DNA of 64,000 nt from Pseudorhodoferax sp047601025 (GTDB lineage Bacteria; Pseudomonadota; Gammaproteobacteria; Burkholderiales; Burkholderiaceae_C): the NCBI RefSeq assembly GCF_047601025.1, contig NZ_JASGJZ010000001.1, forward strand, positions 2,232,001 to 2,296,000. The letters run 5' to 3'. The translations under genes were made by a program, and so were the position numbers. Below, in pieces: positions 61,924-64,000 of this stretch (positions are counted from its first letter, which is position 1; each line of letters opens with the position of its first letter). A model generated the notes under the pieces. The model was not told the origin of the DNA. It ran no database searches and saw nothing but the letters and a program-made list of their open reading frames with translations.

Positions 61924-62688
61924 TCAGAGCCCGCGCCCGCCGGACAGGTCGAAGGTGGCGCCGGTGGAGAACGAGGCCTCTTCCGAGCATAGCCAGGTGA
62001 TCAGCGCGGCGGCCTCGTCCAGCGTGCCGGCCCGGCCGAGCGGAATGCGCGCCAGCGCCGCGGCCTTGTAGTGCGGCGTGAGCTGCTGCAGCAGCTCGGT
62101 GGCGATCAGCGCCGGCGTGATGGCATTGACCAGCACCCCGGTGCCGGCCAGGTCCTTGCCCATGGCCTTGGTCAGGCCGACCACGCCGGCCTTGGTGGCG
62201 GCATAGGCGGAGAGGTTCTTCGGCCCCTCGTTGGCGGCGACCGAGGCGATGTTCACGATGCGGCCCCAGCCATTGCGCACCAGGTGCTGGCAGGCGGCCC
62301 GCGCGACCAGGAAGGTGCCGCGCAGATTGATCTGCATGACGCGGTCCCATTGCGCCGGCGTGGTTTCCCAGAACGGGCCGTTCGGGCCGACGATGCCGGC
62401 GCCGTTGACCACGATGTCCAGGCGGCCCCAGGCCGGCAGTGCCTGGGCCAGCGTGGTGTCGATGGCGGCGGCGTCGGTCACGTCCACCGGCTGCGCCAGC
62501 ACGGCGGCGCCGTGCGTGCCGGCGCAGGCGTCCAGCCGCGCGGCGTCGATGTCCCAGGCGAGCACGCGTGCGCCCTCGCGCACGAGGCGGTCCACCGTGG
62601 CCCGGCCGATGCCGGACGCCGCGCCCGTCACCAGGGCCACCCGGCCCTCGAAACGCCGCATCGCGGCGGCTGCATGCTGTGGCTGCAT
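61924..62688 (-). CDS. Short-chain dehydrogenase/reductase (SDR) 2
   Basis: A 254-residue classical SDR. TGAASGIG near residue 21, NGAGIVGPNGPFWETTPAQWDRVMQINLRGTF near 93, and Ser in IVNIASVAANEGPKNLSAY with YAATK near 160. Asp-Ile-Asp after strand 2 (AWDIDAARL) indicates NAD use. The end reads STGATFDLSGGRGL. Start at 62688; MRRFEGR (62661) is a shorter alternative. It is divergent from a LysR regulator and in tandem with the Gfo/Idh/MocA gene. Confidence 0.92.
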   Translation of the reverse strand: MQPQHAAAAMRRFEGRVALVTGAASGIGRATVDRLVREGARVLAWDIDAARLDACAGTHGAAVLAQPVDVTDAAAIDTTLAQALPAWGRLDIVVNGAGIVGPNGPFWETTPAQWDRVMQINLRGTFLVARAACQHLVRNGWGRIVNIASVAANEGPKNLSAYAATKAGVVGLTKAMGKDLAGTGVLVNAITPALIATELLQQLTPHYKAAALARIPLGRAGTLDEAAALITWLCSEEASFSTGATFDLSGGRGL

Positions 62689-62727
62689 CGCGTTCTGTCT
62701 CCGTCGTGTTGCTGTGTGCGGACGGGA

Positions 62728-62741
62728 CTATGCGCGCGTAG
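62728..62741. promoter_or_regulatory. Imperfect palindrome, candidate LysR site
   Basis: CTATGCGCGCGTAG, symmetrical except at one pair, lies in the 118-base gap between SDR 2 and the divergent LysR gene. CATATG and repeated ATA sequences closer to the LysR gene are AT-rich and may be promoter elements. Assignment rests on position only. Confidence 0.35.
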
Positions 62742-62806
62742 CCATATCCGGGGAAATGGAGAATTCATATGATCCATAGCTTCTCGGTCATGCCTGAACG
62801 ATTCCG

Positions 62807-63736
62807 ATGGCGATGGATTGGACCCACCGGCTGCGCCTGCGCAACCTGCAGATGCTGCTGAGCCTGGCGCAGACCGGCAACATGAGCCACTCGGCCGAGG
62901 CGCTGCACACCACGCAGCCCGGCCTGTCCAAATGGCTCAAGGATCTGGAGGCCGATGTCGGCATGGTGCTGTTCGAGCGCCATGCGCGCGGCCTGCGGCC
63001 CACCGCCGCCGGCGAGGCGCTGATCGCGCACGCGCGGCGCATCCAGGCGCACCTGGACACGGCGCGCGACGACATGTTCCGCATGCGCGAGGAGGGCGCC
63101 GGCCTGGTGACCATCGGCTTCGCCGGCGCCTCGTCGGTCGACACCGTGCCGATGGCGGTGCTGAAGATCGTGGAGAAGCTGCCGCGCGCCCACATCCAGC
63201 TGTCCGAGAACAAGGTCGAGGCCCTGATGGACGGGCTGTCCACGGGGTTGACCGACATCGTGGTCGGGCCCTCGGAGATGAGTTCGCCGGACCCGCTGAT
63301 CCGCTCCGAGCTGCTGTACGTCGAGCCGATCCACCTGGTCGCGCGGACCGACCATCCGATCTTCCTGCTGCAGACCATGGGCTGGCCCGACGTGCTGGGC
63401 TACCCGTGGGCGCTGTGGGCCAAGGGCACGCCGGTGCGCACGGCGTTCGACCGCGCGCTGGTCAAGGCCGGCCAGGTACCGCCGGCGCACTACGTGGAGT
63501 CCAACGCCGCCACGCTGACGACCACGCTGCTGCTGAACAGCGACATGATCGGCGTGACCTCGCGCCGGCCCGCGCTGCGCTACCGGCGCTTGAACCTGCT
63601 GGCCGTGATCCCGGTGCCGCTGCAGGTGTCGGTGTCGATCACGCTGTACTGGCGCAAGGACGCCGAGGACCGCCGGGCCGTGCGCACCGCGCTCGACGCG
63701 ATCCGCGAGGTGGTGCAGGAGTCGCCGGCCGGCTGA
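62807..63736 (+). CDS. LysR family transcriptional regulator (GbpR/PcaQ-like)
   Basis: A 309-residue LysR regulator. HTH at ~8-65 (LRLRNLQMLLSLAQTGNMSHSAEALHTTQPGLSKWLKDLEADVG; key L---G-MS-AAE-L-TTQPGLSKWLK-LE). The substrate domain includes GFAGASSVDTVPMAVLKIV near 105. Sequence style (TTQPGLSKWLKDLE) is like regulators of sugar or aromatic-acid catabolism (GbpR, PcaQ, CbbR types). It is divergent from SDR 2 and the Gfo/Idh/MocA gene and could control the whole right-hand cluster. ATG 62813 is a second possible start. Confidence 0.92.
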   Translation: MAMDWTHRLRLRNLQMLLSLAQTGNMSHSAEALHTTQPGLSKWLKDLEADVGMVLFERHARGLRPTAAGEALIAHARRIQAHLDTARDDMFRMREEGAGLVTIGFAGASSVDTVPMAVLKIVEKLPRAHIQLSENKVEALMDGLSTGLTDIVVGPSEMSSPDPLIRSELLYVEPIHLVARTDHPIFLLQTMGWPDVLGYPWALWAKGTPVRTAFDRALVKAGQVPPAHYVESNAATLTTTLLLNSDMIGVTSRRPALRYRRLNLLAVIPVPLQVSVSITLYWRKDAEDRRAVRTALDAIREVVQESPAG

Positions 63737-63739
63737 CGA

Positions 63740-63762
63740 GGTGTGCACGAACCGCGCACACC
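63740..63762. terminator. Hairpin just after the LysR gene
   Basis: GGTGTGC (63740-63746) and GCACACC (63756-63762) form a perfect 7-bp stem with a nine-base loop, four bases after the LysR stop. No T-run follows. The remaining bases to 64000 show no gene I can support. Confidence 0.4.
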
Positions 63763-64000
63763 GAGGCGGGGTCCGGTGGCCAGCTGCTTCCTGTACGTAC
63801 CACCGCCGCTCCCCGGGCCTCGCCCTGCGGGCCGGGGCGCGTCAGGCGGTGTGCGGGCGTTGCCGTCCTTGCCCTGGCATGCGCCGGGGCGGCGGCCGCG
63901 CCTACGCCTGCGGCCCGCCCACTTTCCATTTCGCCGTGGGCGCGGCCGGTTCGTTCAAACCTTCCGACGCCGGCCCGGGGGCTCAGCCGGCCTGCTCCGC

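Noticed and set aside
63879..64000. Open frame from ATG 63879 to the window edge
   Set aside because: About 40 codons with no recognisable motif or ribosome-binding site; cannot be judged without the next bases.

Overview
The window is a piece of a very GC-rich (roughly 70 percent) betaproteobacterial chromosome, most likely order Burkholderiales. Supports are the TctC/Bug-type binding protein, the HAAT and dipeptide ABC operons, the many LysR, GntR and MocR regulators, DUF2789, DUF2239 and DUF2059 proteins, and short intergenic hairpin repeats. Genus cannot be fixed from the sequence. I see no rRNA, tRNA, integrase or transposase.

Layout. 1-2678 is a CRISPR array whose leader and cas genes lie off the left edge: 25 near-identical 37-bp repeats, then about 0.9 kb of progressively decayed repeats keeping the ~71-bp period, then one repeat in inverted orientation. 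2946-12201 holds DUF2789, an azoreductase, a sulfate ABC operon (sbp-cysT-cysW-cysA), an OmpW-like porin, a second sulfate-binding protein, a PPK2 kinase and a DHA2 exporter. 12207-17238 has a GAF-Fis regulator, an amidohydrolase, a TauE exporter, a TctC binding protein and a divergent GntR/HutC regulator. 17359-24182 is a tightly overlapped minus-strand operon (LysE exporter, EamA exporter, aminotransferase, GST, PhzF, Thr dehydratase-like) with a divergent MocR regulator.

24104-25415 looks recently disturbed: a Phd/VapC toxin-antitoxin pair sits between two perfect 66-bp copies of the end of the MocR gene, followed by a frameshifted second antitoxin and by two CCCGGG palindromes in front of DUF2239. 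27450-37237 forms a coherent D-amino-acid cluster: divergent RidA, a dipeptide ABC transporter, a PLP D-amino-acid deaminase-like enzyme, an RpiR regulator and an N-acyl-D-amino-acid deacylase. Two matching GAAA-N5-TTTC sites lie in its control region.

37158-49632 contains a LysR/NCS2 purine permease pair, a DUF2059 protein, small enzymes, a PtsJ-like MocR regulator divergent from the PLP-homeostasis protein YggS, an argD remnant, a methyltransferase, and a TetR-controlled old-yellow-enzyme/SDR/MFS operon. 49633-63736 holds a truncated DUF2059 copy and then a long catabolic cluster: a complete HAAT (Liv-type) ABC transporter, three different FAD_binding_2 flavoproteins with a tiny two-helix membrane protein between them, and an SDR; then, on the other strand, a Gfo/Idh/MocA dehydrogenase and a second SDR, divergent from a LysR regulator. 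The last cluster looks like a pathway for an unidentified organic acid or alicyclic compound and is the best candidate for new metabolism. The CRISPR tail and the toxin-antitoxin insertion are the most informative structural signals.
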